A stretch of 34,851 nt of DNA. Origin: an uncultured Bacteroidota bacterium. Lineage in GTDB: Bacteria > Bacteroidota > Bacteroidia > Chitinophagales > Saprospiraceae. The DNA lies in the NCBI GenBank assembly GCA_937861115.1, contig CALMBD010000116.1, positions 1 to 34,851 of the forward strand, given 5' to 3'. Positions 22,668 to 30,900 of the stretch are shown here, in pieces; the first letter of the stretch is position 1, and the number at the start of each line of letters is the position of its first letter. A model generated the notes under the pieces. It saw only the letters and a list, made by a program, of their open reading frames with translations, was not told the origin of the DNA and made no database searches. The translations under genes were made by a program, and so were the position numbers.

Positions 22668-23753
22668 CTATTTCATCTCTTTGATCCAGGTTTTTATCAG
22701 GTCCAGCCCTTCCTGATGCGGCAATTGGCGACCCAGTTCGGGCATTCGAATACCCGGATCATCGCTTTCCATCCGGTACAAGAGGATGCTTTCATTGGGC
22801 TTGCCTGGTACAATACCAAACTTCCGGTCGCCGCTTCCCCGGCCCGCCGCAACCGGCGCCTTGCCTACACCCAAACGCTCCGGGTTGCGCTCGGTAATAT
22901 TCAGAAACATACCGCTTGTATTGGCCGGGCCGTGCGGGTTATGGCAATGACCGCAATTGGCATCGAGATAGGCGCGGGCCCGATCATCAATATTACCGGG
23001 CGACGCTTGCCGGTAGTCCGCAAGCCTGGGCGCTGACGACACATCGAAGCCGGAAGGCAAGTCGATCAGCCCCGATTCCTGCCAGGAAAGCAGTTGGTTG
23101 CCGGCAGCAGGATATTGGTTCAGTTGCCGGATTGTGGCGCCGAGGGGAATAAACCGGCCGTCGTAAGAATGACAGCCTTTGCACTGGTTCAGATTAGGTG
23201 CGATATACTGTATGGATCGCTTTTTACCGCTGACATCTGTCCACTGTACTGGAAAACTTGCCCCGGCAACCTCCAGGACGGCATCAGTTTGTTCGTCGTT
23301 CCAGATATATTCCAGTGCTTTCCATCCTTTTTCGTCTTTAATCAGCAGCCGCGTTTCCAGAATGCGGCGCCCGTTTTCCGGATGCTCCGCATCGTGGAAA
23401 TAAAAGAAGTTTTTGATCAGAACCGACCCGTTAGGAAAATCAAGGCTCAGGCTGTCGTTGCAGGTCATTTTTTCTCCTTCGGGCAGGAATATAAAACGCG
23501 CTTTTTCGGCGTAATCGGAAAACAGCGGGGCATTAACCTCGTATGCAAAAACACGCGGTGCGGGATGCAGTGCGGATAGGTCGCCGGTAAAAAAGCCATA
23601 GTCCGAGAGCCTCATTTTGGGCGCCATGTCGAACCCCGCAGTGCGCGCCTGACTCCGCATGGATGATGCTCCTGTGTACAACACCGCCAACAACAGTATT
23701 GCAGCGACGGGTGTATTACCTGTTACTTTCCATGGAGTCATGTGTGCAGTCAT
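22668..23753 (-). CDS. SO2930/HNE_0200-type dihaem c-type cytochrome
   Basis: A 361-residue exported protein with two haem c attachment sites, CKGCH (about 191-195) and CGHCH (about 267-271), the pair expected for this family. Other features are VFAYEVNAPLFSDYAEKARF near residue 70 and a late PNESILLYRM segment with a following Met that could be an axial ligand. An N-terminal hydrophobic stretch (VAAILLLAVLYTG) serves as signal peptide or anchor, so it acts in the periplasm. Its electron partner and reaction are unknown. The next Met (ATG at 23741) is an alternative start. The gene overlaps the upstream beta-helix gene by 38 bp (26 bp from the second Met), matching the known partnership of these two families, and abuts folP. 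Confidence 0.88.
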   Translation of the reverse strand: MTAHMTPWKVTGNTPVAAILLLAVLYTGASSMRSQARTAGFDMAPKMRLSDYGFFTGDLSALHPAPRVFAYEVNAPLFSDYAEKARFIFLPEGEKMTCNDSLSLDFPNGSVLIKNFFYFHDAEHPENGRRILETRLLIKDEKGWKALEYIWNDEQTDAVLEVAGASFPVQWTDVSGKKRSIQYIAPNLNQCKGCHSYDGRFIPLGATIRQLNQYPAAGNQLLSWQESGLIDLPSGFDVSSAPRLADYRQASPGNIDDRARAYLDANCGHCHNPHGPANTSGMFLNITERNPERLGVGKAPVAAGRGSGDRKFGIVPGKPNESILLYRMESDDPGIRMPELGRQLPHQEGLDLIKTWIKEMK

Positions 23754-24912
23754 AAGGCTTAAGGTCTCTGCTGATTCCCTTGAATTTTTTATCCGCTTTC
23801 AGGTTGGCAAAAGTGCCGTTCTCATTGTTCCGGATACAAATCCTGTATTCCGGCAACACGACGCCGTCCCGGACGGGATTCTCCGGGTCCTGGATACCGT
23901 CGTACAGGATATGCGGCACATTGCGCCCGAATTTCAGCCAAAAGAGAAACCCAAGTTTGTTTTTCCAGGTGGGCATGCGTTTGCCTTCCGAATAAACATT
24001 GTCGTGGATATAGATACCGGAAGGGTAGGGGTTGTAGTGCTCGTCCTTGACGGGGTTTTCCGTTATATAGTAACTCACGATGGCCGTTGATGCGGTTTTG
24101 TTGTCCATAATATAGTTGTCGAAAACCTCCACGTCGTTGGTAGCCAGGATCATCACGCCAGTTCCGGGTGGCACTTTACCAACGATATTTCCTTTCGGGG
24201 CAAAATTCCTGTAGTTGTTCTCGATGATTTTGTTCTTCCAGACTTTTACATGACCGCCGCGTTTTTTCGGCAGATCCGGCAGGTCGAACACCAATATTCC
24301 CCCGGTATTGTAAAGCGCGTAATTCTCATATACCCAGGCATTGGTCGTATTTTCAATTTCAATGCCTGCCACATTGTTTTTTGCATAACACCGGGTAACC
24401 CACACGCTGTCGGACTGCCCGATATACAATCCGGCGTCGGAAGCGCCGATGGCGGTACAGCGCTCCATGCGTACATTCTGGCACTGTACGGGATACAGCG
24501 CATAGGAACCATTCGTTTTTTTGGGCTTGCCGCTCCACCGGGCCGTTATATCGCGGAATATGAGCCCCTTTACGGATTGTGTTTTGATCAGGTCGCCTTT
24601 CGAATCCTCGATAGTAAAGTGCTCCAGCACGATGCCGCTTGCATTGGTCACCTTGATTCCTTCGGCGCCCTGGGTCTGGTTTTTGAAAGATAGGACGGTT
24701 TTGTCCTGACCGGCGCCCCTGAGGGTAATATTTTTCTTGGCGTCGAGCCACAATGTATTACTCAAATCAATTTTACCGGCAGGGAACTCGATCACTTCGC
24801 CGTCTTCAGCCAGAATGAGTTGTGTTTGTATTTGTTTTTCGATGTCCGGCTGAGCCGTCAATATTGCAGTCGCCAGCAACCAGACCGGCAACAAAAGCAG
24901 TTGTTTTAGCAT
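23716..24912 (-). CDS. Exported parallel beta-helix protein (partner of the dihaem cytochrome)
   Basis: A 398-residue exported protein. The signal peptide ends LTA before Gln. From about residue 35 a right-handed parallel beta-helix is evident: runs such as NTLWLDAKKNITLRGAG, GIVLEHFTIED, VRMERCTAIGASDAGLYIG, GIEIENTTNAWVYENYALY and VEVFDNYIMDN, each of roughly 22-25 residues with stacked hydrophobic and Asn positions. The fold is common to polysaccharide lyases and carbohydrate-binding surface proteins. The family known to pair with HNE_0200-type cytochromes has no assigned reaction. It is the first gene of a three-gene minus-strand operon with the cytochrome and folP. The upstream region also contains the cspA terminator. 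Confidence 0.85.
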   Translation of the reverse strand: MLKQLLLLPVWLLATAILTAQPDIEKQIQTQLILAEDGEVIEFPAGKIDLSNTLWLDAKKNITLRGAGQDKTVLSFKNQTQGAEGIKVTNASGIVLEHFTIEDSKGDLIKTQSVKGLIFRDITARWSGKPKKTNGSYALYPVQCQNVRMERCTAIGASDAGLYIGQSDSVWVTRCYAKNNVAGIEIENTTNAWVYENYALYNTGGILVFDLPDLPKKRGGHVKVWKNKIIENNYRNFAPKGNIVGKVPPGTGVMILATNDVEVFDNYIMDNKTASTAIVSYYITENPVKDEHYNPYPSGIYIHDNVYSEGKRMPTWKNKLGFLFWLKFGRNVPHILYDGIQDPENPVRDGVVLPEYRICIRNNENGTFANLKADKKFKGISRDLKPYDCTHDSMESNR

Positions 24913-24955
24913 CGCTGTTTTTTTGACCCAAAATACGGCAACCTGGCCCTTAAAA

Positions 24956-24988
24956 GTAAAAAAACTCCGCCGGTCGCCCGACGGAGTT
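24956..24988 (-). terminator. Rho-independent terminator of the cold-shock gene
   Basis: On the minus strand AACTCCGTCGG, a four-base loop and CCGGCGGAGTT form an 11-bp stem with one mismatch, followed by a run of seven T (arms at 24988-24978 and 24973-24963). It lies 30 bp after the cold-shock stop codon and separates it from the beta-helix operon downstream. Confidence 0.9.
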
Positions 24989-25017
24989 CTGCACTTGTAT
25001 CATTACAATGTCCCTGC

Positions 25018-25209
25018 TCAGGCGAGCTGGACATTCACTGCATTCATGCCTTTTTTGCCACGCTGGGTTTCGAACGTGACGGTGTCACCTTCCCGGATTT
25101 TGTCAACCAAGCCGCTGACATGGACAAAAATTTCCTCTCCGGAGGATGAGTCTACAATAAAACCAAAGCCCTTGGTTTCATTGAAAAATTTTACTGTTCC
25201 TTTAAACAT
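25018..25209 (-). CDS. Cold-shock domain protein (CspA family)
   Basis: A 63-residue single OB-fold protein that binds single-stranded RNA/DNA and acts as an RNA chaperone. RNP1 is KGFGFI and RNP2 is EEIFVHVSG (canonical VFVHFS, here IFVHVS). The N-terminus GTVKFFNETKG and the C-terminal GDTVTFETQRGKKG are standard. The gene is an independent unit: a consensus promoter at 25282-25253 and a strong terminator at 24988-24956 frame it. The predicted leader is only about 35-40 nt, too short for the long temperature-sensing leader known from E. coli cspA. Confidence 0.96.
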   Translation of the reverse strand: MFKGTVKFFNETKGFGFIVDSSSGEEIFVHVSGLVDKIREGDTVTFETQRGKKGMNAVNVQLA

Positions 25210-25252
25210 TACTGGAAAACTTTAAAAAATGAATAATCGGCCAAAGCCGGCA

Positions 25253-25282
25253 CAAATATAAGGGGTTGTCGTTGAAAGTCAA
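25253..25282 (-). promoter_or_regulatory. Consensus Bacteroidota promoter of the cold-shock gene
   Basis: On the minus strand: TTG (25282-25280), exactly 19 bp, then TATATTTG (25260-25253), an exact match to TTG-N19-TAnnTTTG used by the primary sigma factor of Bacteroidota. The start codon is 43 bp downstream of the -7 box. This is the best promoter in the window. Confidence 0.85.
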
Positions 25283-25349
25283 GAGCATTGTCACCAGGCG
25301 GGTGATTTTTAACTATTTTATCGGGGCGCAACTTCCTGCCTGGCGGGCC

Positions 25350-26315
25350 TTAATAACGCTTTACCGACTCAATTATATAAAGCGGTCTGTTCTTGATTTC
25401 GCTGTAAATATTCGACAGGTATATCGACATAATGTACAGGTTGAGGCACGTGATGGCGAAAAAAGTGGACATCAATACGACCAGAAATGCCCATCCCGAC
25501 AAACTTTCCACATGCTCTCCAAAGATATCCATATTGGTCAGTTTTACTTTTACGGCATTAAATATGGCAGTGACAGCAACCAGCACAGAGAACAAAAATA
25601 TCCAGAGGAGTACCGTCCGGAGAAAGGTTGTGAATGACGTGATCGCAACGAGCGAGGTGCGGAACTGCTCTCCGAAGGAGGACTCGGGATCGGGATACAG
25701 CGCTTCCTCCACCTCTATCCAGGCCGTGTTGTAGCCCACGAGGGCGTAATTTGCTTTCAGGTAGCGGCTGTTTTCGCGAAGCCGGAGCAGTGAATTCAAC
25801 GCCCGGCGACTGATAATGCGGGTGTGATGCGCCAGCGGGTCGAGATGCAGTCCGGAATATCGCTGCATGATGCTGTAAAACACCCGGTAAAACAAACGGC
25901 CGGATAGCGGAAGCCGGCGTTCTTTTGCGCGCAGGTAGACAATATCGGCGCCGCTCTGGCTGTGCTCCCAGAGTTGGGTAACGATTTGAGGTTTTGCTGT
26001 GAAATCGAACTCAAAAATGACCGTATAGTCGCCATTGGCACGGTCAAGACCGGCTAGGAATGCATTGTCGCGGCTTACCGGTGCGCTTAGGTTGAGCAGG
26101 AATATGTTTTTCCGCAGCGCCTCCGGTAGCGGATCAATCACCGCATCGATAGCATGCTGATCGCAGTGGTTGTTTACCAGTACAAATTCATAATCCGTGA
26201 AATGGCCTGAAATTTCCGTGTGCAAGCCGTTGAGCCAGTCGGCCAGTTCGCGAATGTTGCGGTTGGATTGTATCTGGCCGACAACGGAAATAAAAGATTG
26301 ATGGCGTGTGGTCAT
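25350..26315 (-). CDS. Family 2 glycosyltransferase with two C-terminal membrane helices
   Basis: A 321-residue membrane-anchored GT-A-type protein resembling dolichyl/undecaprenyl-phosphate sugar synthases. The N-terminus (FISVVGQIQSNRNIRELADW) and the FVLVNNHCDQ strand match the nucleotide-sugar Rossmann half. PVSRDNAFLAGLDRANGDYT corresponds to the G-x-x-x-A-L helix leading to the acidic motif. There the sequence is FEFDFTAKP rather than the usual DADLQ, so the metal-binding DxD is altered. Two hydrophobic segments lie near residues 225-250 and 270-300. Donor and acceptor are unknown. The gene is 25 bp downstream of the thioesterase gene in the same direction. Confidence 0.82.
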   Translation of the reverse strand: MTTRHQSFISVVGQIQSNRNIRELADWLNGLHTEISGHFTDYEFVLVNNHCDQHAIDAVIDPLPEALRKNIFLLNLSAPVSRDNAFLAGLDRANGDYTVIFEFDFTAKPQIVTQLWEHSQSGADIVYLRAKERRLPLSGRLFYRVFYSIMQRYSGLHLDPLAHHTRIISRRALNSLLRLRENSRYLKANYALVGYNTAWIEVEEALYPDPESSFGEQFRTSLVAITSFTTFLRTVLLWIFLFSVLVAVTAIFNAVKVKLTNMDIFGEHVESLSGWAFLVVLMSTFFAITCLNLYIMSIYLSNIYSEIKNRPLYIIESVKRY

Positions 26316-26340
26316 GCGGCAAAGTTACCGGCGTTTGGCA

Positions 26341-26775
26341 TTATACCCACTCAAAATCAGCAGACTTATGGGCCTTATCCAGGGATTCGGCTACCAGAGC
26401 GGGTGGAATGGCAAGTTTTCTAAGATTGGTGTCTATCCAGGCGCCGTCTACATTCATCACGGCACATAGCGTTCCATCATCGCGTATGAGCTCGTGCCGG
26501 AAGGAAAACCGGGAGCCGTCAGCGCGGAGTTTGGTAACCAGCACATTGATCACCAGCTGGTCGCCCGGTCGTACCTCGCGTTTGAACCGGGCTTCTTCCC
26601 TGAACAGGATCGGGCCGAAGTGTTGCCGGTGCATGAGCTCTGTCGATATGCCGCAGGCATCCAGAAATGCCACACGGGCGGTTGCCGCAAAATCGTAATA
26701 CACGGAATGCCGCAAGTGAAAATTGGGGTCGAAGTCTGCCCAGCGCAAGTGAACCGGTATTTGAAATTCAGCCAT
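26341..26775 (-). CDS. Hotdog-fold acyl-CoA thioesterase (4HBT/YbgC-like)
   Basis: A 144-residue cytosolic protein of usual single-hotdog length. The opening VHLRWADFDPNFHLRHSVYY matches the RxxDxDxxGHxxN pattern of 4-hydroxybenzoyl-CoA/YbgC-type thioesterases, with D14 and D16 as catalytic candidates. The helix FAATARVAFLDACG and the later strands (RPGDQLVINVLVTKL, SRFSFRHELIRDDG) complete the fold. It hydrolyses an acyl-CoA of unknown chain. It lies 18 bp downstream of the PorP/SprF gene and may be read through from that operon, though a functional link is not evident. Confidence 0.85.
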   Translation of the reverse strand: MAEFQIPVHLRWADFDPNFHLRHSVYYDFAATARVAFLDACGISTELMHRQHFGPILFREEARFKREVRPGDQLVINVLVTKLRADGSRFSFRHELIRDDGTLCAVMNVDGAWIDTNLRKLAIPPALVAESLDKAHKSADFEWV

Positions 26776-26793
26776 ACAAATAATAAGTAGCGG

Positions 26794-27849
26794 TCAGAAT
26801 TTTGGGCAAACAACCCGCGCGCGCCGCTCTCCCGGATGAAAATAAGTAAGTGAAACCTCGAATGCGCCCCTTGAATTATTGGCATCCGTCAGGCCCGACA
26901 CCGTGATATCGTAACTCAAACCCAGCATCCATCGATCGAGTTCAAGCATACCCACGATGGTAATGGCATCCATTTGAAATCCTTTTTCCGGTTTGTTGCC
27001 GAGCCGCGCCCATACGCCTGCGCGCATGGCCAATTCATTCAGGTCGTTGTTGGAATACCGGATATTCATCCCGAAATCCGATTCAAGAGCCGGTCCCTGT
27101 TTCATGAACAATGCGCCCGGAAGCAGGCTGAGGTTGTCGCTCACCGGGAATTGACCGCCCGCATGCCCCGACCAGCGGGAATACAACGTTTCCTGGTCGT
27201 CCTCGATAAGCGAGATGCCCGGCTCGTTGACGTGGTGCAGCGCGCCGCCTGCATAGATAAACCCGTTATCGCCAAACAAGGCATACCACAGCAATCCTGC
27301 ATTAAAATCAAGATAAGGCTTGGTATCGGCGCCGGCATTCGGTTCGCCGTTGGGTGCGCTCATATCGGGCGTTTCCGAGGTCGGATCAAACTGGCGGCTG
27401 AACCACAGCTGGCTCCAGTCGATGGAACTTTGTCCAAACCCGAGCTGGGCGCCCGCTGAAATATAGTGTTCTGCCTTGTAACGGCCTCCGGTAAGTTGTT
27501 TCAGGAATGCGCCGCCAACATGCACCTTGTTCTGCATATACCTTGCGGTACCTGCCTCATCGTGCATGGCGCCAATACCGAATGCTGCATAATCGTTCCG
27601 GCCAACCTCAAAGCGCGCGTCGAATGCGGCTGAATAGGTCCGGAACGGTACAGGCGCCAGGAAACTGCTCCACTGATCGCGGTAGTTGGCTGTAACACGC
27701 CAACGCCCGTTGAAAAGGCCGGTCATGGCCGGATTGAGGTTCCATGGTGAAGCGTAATACTGCGAAAATCGCGGGTCCTGGGCGCTCGTTTGCCCCACAA
27801 CCATGAGTAGCAGTATCAGAGAGAGGATCGGTTTGGAAAATTGTTTCAT
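26794..27849 (-). CDS. PorP/SprF family type IX secretion-associated outer-membrane protein
   Basis: A 351-residue outer-membrane beta-barrel protein. The signal peptide ends TSA before Gln. The mature start DPRFSQYYASPWNLNPAMTG is the family's signature (QY--P---NPA-TG). Further conserved pieces are WRVTANYRDQWSS, MQNKVHVGGAF and a final strand with YDITVSGLTDANNSRGAFEVSLTYF. Members pair with large T9SS-exported adhesins such as SprB (SprF), supporting their delivery to or attachment at the cell surface. Here the gene lies 62 bp downstream of the giant SprB-repeat protein, exactly that arrangement. Two ACACGAAAAA direct repeats lie in the 62-bp gap. Confidence 0.94.
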   Translation of the reverse strand: MKQFSKPILSLILLLMVVGQTSAQDPRFSQYYASPWNLNPAMTGLFNGRWRVTANYRDQWSSFLAPVPFRTYSAAFDARFEVGRNDYAAFGIGAMHDEAGTARYMQNKVHVGGAFLKQLTGGRYKAEHYISAGAQLGFGQSSIDWSQLWFSRQFDPTSETPDMSAPNGEPNAGADTKPYLDFNAGLLWYALFGDNGFIYAGGALHHVNEPGISLIEDDQETLYSRWSGHAGGQFPVSDNLSLLPGALFMKQGPALESDFGMNIRYSNNDLNELAMRAGVWARLGNKPEKGFQMDAITIVGMLELDRWMLGLSYDITVSGLTDANNSRGAFEVSLTYFHPGERRARVVCPKF

Positions 27850-27874
27850 GGCCAGTATGTGTAAGATTGATTAA

Positions 27875-27909
27875 TTTTTCGTGTCAAATAAAAGAACATT
27901 TTTTCGTGT
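27875..27909. repeat. Two direct repeats TTTTTCGTGT between giant adhesin and porP-like gene
   Basis: TTTTTCGTGT occurs at 27875-27884 and 27900-27909, spaced 25 bp start to start, filling most of the 62-bp gap between the two genes. A near -7 box, TTTATTTG on the minus strand, lies between them. A regulator site or internal promoter for the PorP/SprF gene is possible; the repeats could also be chance in A/T-rich DNA. Confidence 0.4.
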
Positions 27910-27911
27910 AA

Positions 27912-30900
27912 TCAACGGATGAGGGTAACATTCCCTGAAAGGGATTCGCGATAGCCGTCACGGTACTCCACCTCGACGTGCCAGACGTATACGCCCGGGT
28001 CGCAGGCTTTGCCCCTGAAAAGGCCATTCCAGCCCCGGCTTTCGTCGTTTACCTTGAAGTTGTTATCCTGGTAGAGCAGTTCTCCCCAGCGATCAAAAAC
28101 CCTGAAAGACAATACGTTCAGAATTTGATTGCTCTTTCCGTACACGACAAGCAGGTCATTGTTCAGGTCGTCGTTCGGCGTGAAACCGGTCGGGACATAA
28201 ACCCCGCGCGGTTTTAATACTTCCACGGTAATGGATGCCGTTCCGCGACAGCCGTTTTCATCGGTAATTGTGACCTGATAAGTGTTGCTCTGGTAGGGTT
28301 TTGCCAGGATAATGCTACATTCCGGTGTGTCCACACAGGGGAATTCTTCCAGTAGTACACTCCGCCACTTGTATTCCACCATTCCGAAGGCATTAAATAT
28401 ATCAGGAGATAGGAACACGCTGTCGCCCAGAACAATCGTGGTGTCGGGACCAAGGTTCACCTCAACAGGCAACGGTTGCCCCAGTGAGTCAATAATGGTT
28501 GTGACACAATTATTGGCATCTCTGATCTGAAAAGTGTAAACGCCGGCCGAAAGTCCGATAAACGAACTGCTTCCTCCAAATGGCCCTCCATTAATGCTGT
28601 ACCTGTACGGCGGCGCCCCTCCGGTAACTGAAAGTTTTATCTTTCCGTTGGACGTGCCGAAACAACCGGGTTCTGTTTTTTCAACCGAAATGGCGGTGGA
28701 GTCGGGGCGGTCAATACGCACCGAGTCGCTTAATACACATCCGTTGGCGTCGATAATGCCAAGTGCATACATACCGGGACCGAGTTTCTGGATCGACACA
28801 TCGGTACTGCCCGTATTCCACAACAAACTGTACGGAGGTGTACCACCCTGAATGTTAGCCTGGATTGCGGCGCTGCTATCACCACTGCACAGCAGAGGAG
28901 AGACTGCGAATTGAAGGGCCAGTGCCGGAGGTTCCACAACCTTCGAGGTATCTTTCTTGATACACCCTTTTGCGTCCTGGATGGTCAGGATATAATTTCC
29001 GGCAGCAAGGTTGTTGAGAACCGGACCTGTTGCGCCGTTATCCCATGTGTATGCTACAGGAAGGTTCGCGTTACTGATTCCGTTGATTTCGATACTGCCA
29101 TCTGAAAAGCCAAAACAGGAGATATTTGAGATGTTCTTGTCGAGCTGCATGTCGGGCGGCTGGTTGACAAAAAAAGAAAATACCCCGCTGCATCCCTGCA
29201 AATCAGTGATAGTGAGGAAATATGTCTGGTCGCCCGTCAGGCCGTTAATAAAGATCGTACTGGAGGTATTCGGAGCACTCCATTCATAAATGTATTTTGT
29301 CGTATCACCCATGCCTGCTCCCCCCGTTACCATGTTGATGGCTGCCTGCCCGTTGGAATAACCGAAGCAAGTGGGCGCTACAAATGCAATATTGGCATCA
29401 ATACTGTCAAATTGCTGGATCTCAATGTTTTGGATAGCAGTACATCCCTTGCTATCCGTCGCTGTAACGGTTACGAAACCCAGCCCAAGTGCATTGGCAT
29501 TTTGACCGATTTGTCCGTTGCTCCAGGAATAGGTATAGGGTGTGCCGTTTCCACCGCTTGCCGTAGCAAAGGCCGCGCCGTTGCTGCCGCCGAAACAGGC
29601 CGTTTGAGTTTGGGTCACGACAACCGTCACGGCAGTAGCCGGTTCCGATACCGTTGCGGTGGCCGTAACAGAACAACCGTTCGCATCGCTGACCGTAACG
29701 GTGTAACTGCCGGCAGGTATGTCTTTTATTTGCTGGTTATTTTGTCCGGCGCCCCAATCAAAAGTATAGGCAGGTGTTCCCCCGACCGGGAATGCAGTCG
29801 CGGTACCATTACTGCCGCCCAGGCAACTGACATCCGTTTTCGAAACGGTCGCCGATATGGCCTGTGGCTGGGTCACCGTTGCCGTTGCGGTTATAGAACA
29901 TCCGTTCCCGTCCGTGATGGTGACGGTATAGGCGCCTGCAGTCAGTCCGACCGCAGTTGAACCTGTTTGGCCGTTCGGGTCGCTCCATGAATAATTGAGC
30001 AGTCCTGTGCCTCCGCTCGCCTGAACGCTCACCTGCCCGTCACCGCCTCCAAAACACTTGACCGGTTGCGGTATAACTGCGGCGATTTGTATCGATGCCG
30101 GGCACGGTAAATCAATGCTGTCGGTTTTTATACAGCCGGCATTGTCTGTAACGGTAAGAACAAAATTGCCACACAGCAGATTGGGATTGACCAGACCGGA
30201 ACCTCCGTTGCTCCATGCGAGTTGATAAGGGGATACCCCTCCTGTGACATCTGCTGTGATGGAGCCGTTTGATACGCCTGCACAGGACGCTACTGTGGGT
30301 TGAAGATGAATCTCGATGGGTGTGGCGGCGCCAATCGTGACCTTATCCGAGGCAGTACAGCCCCTGAAGTCCTGGACCATGACCATATACACACCCGGAC
30401 ACAAGCCGGTTGCTGTAGGATCAGTGACGGGCAGGGATGTGCCGCTCCAGCTGTAGGTATAGGGCATTGTACCGCCTGAAACCTGTATTGTTGCCTGGCC
30501 GGAACAGTCGCCGGCGCATTTTTCATCCACAATATTGGTAAAGGAGGTCGCGATTGCCGTAGGCGAGGTTACAACCGCAGTGGACACGAGAGTGCATCCC
30601 TTGTTGTCTGTGACGGTGACCATATATGTTCCTGCGGCGAGATTGATGGCCTTTTGGGTAACCTGCATATTACTCCACAGGTAGGTATAAGGCATGCCGC
30701 CGCCTTTCACATAAACCGTTGCCGTACCGTTGTTTCCGCCAAAACAGGAGGCTGCTTTTGTTGCAACACTGTCCAGTACAAGCGGGGGCGGTTCAAACAC
30801 CTGTACGAAGGTAGCCGCTTCACACCCCAGCGTATCGGTCACATTGACGAAATAAAAACCCGCTGTGAGGCCGGTGATAGTAGGTGCGTTTATGGCGCTT

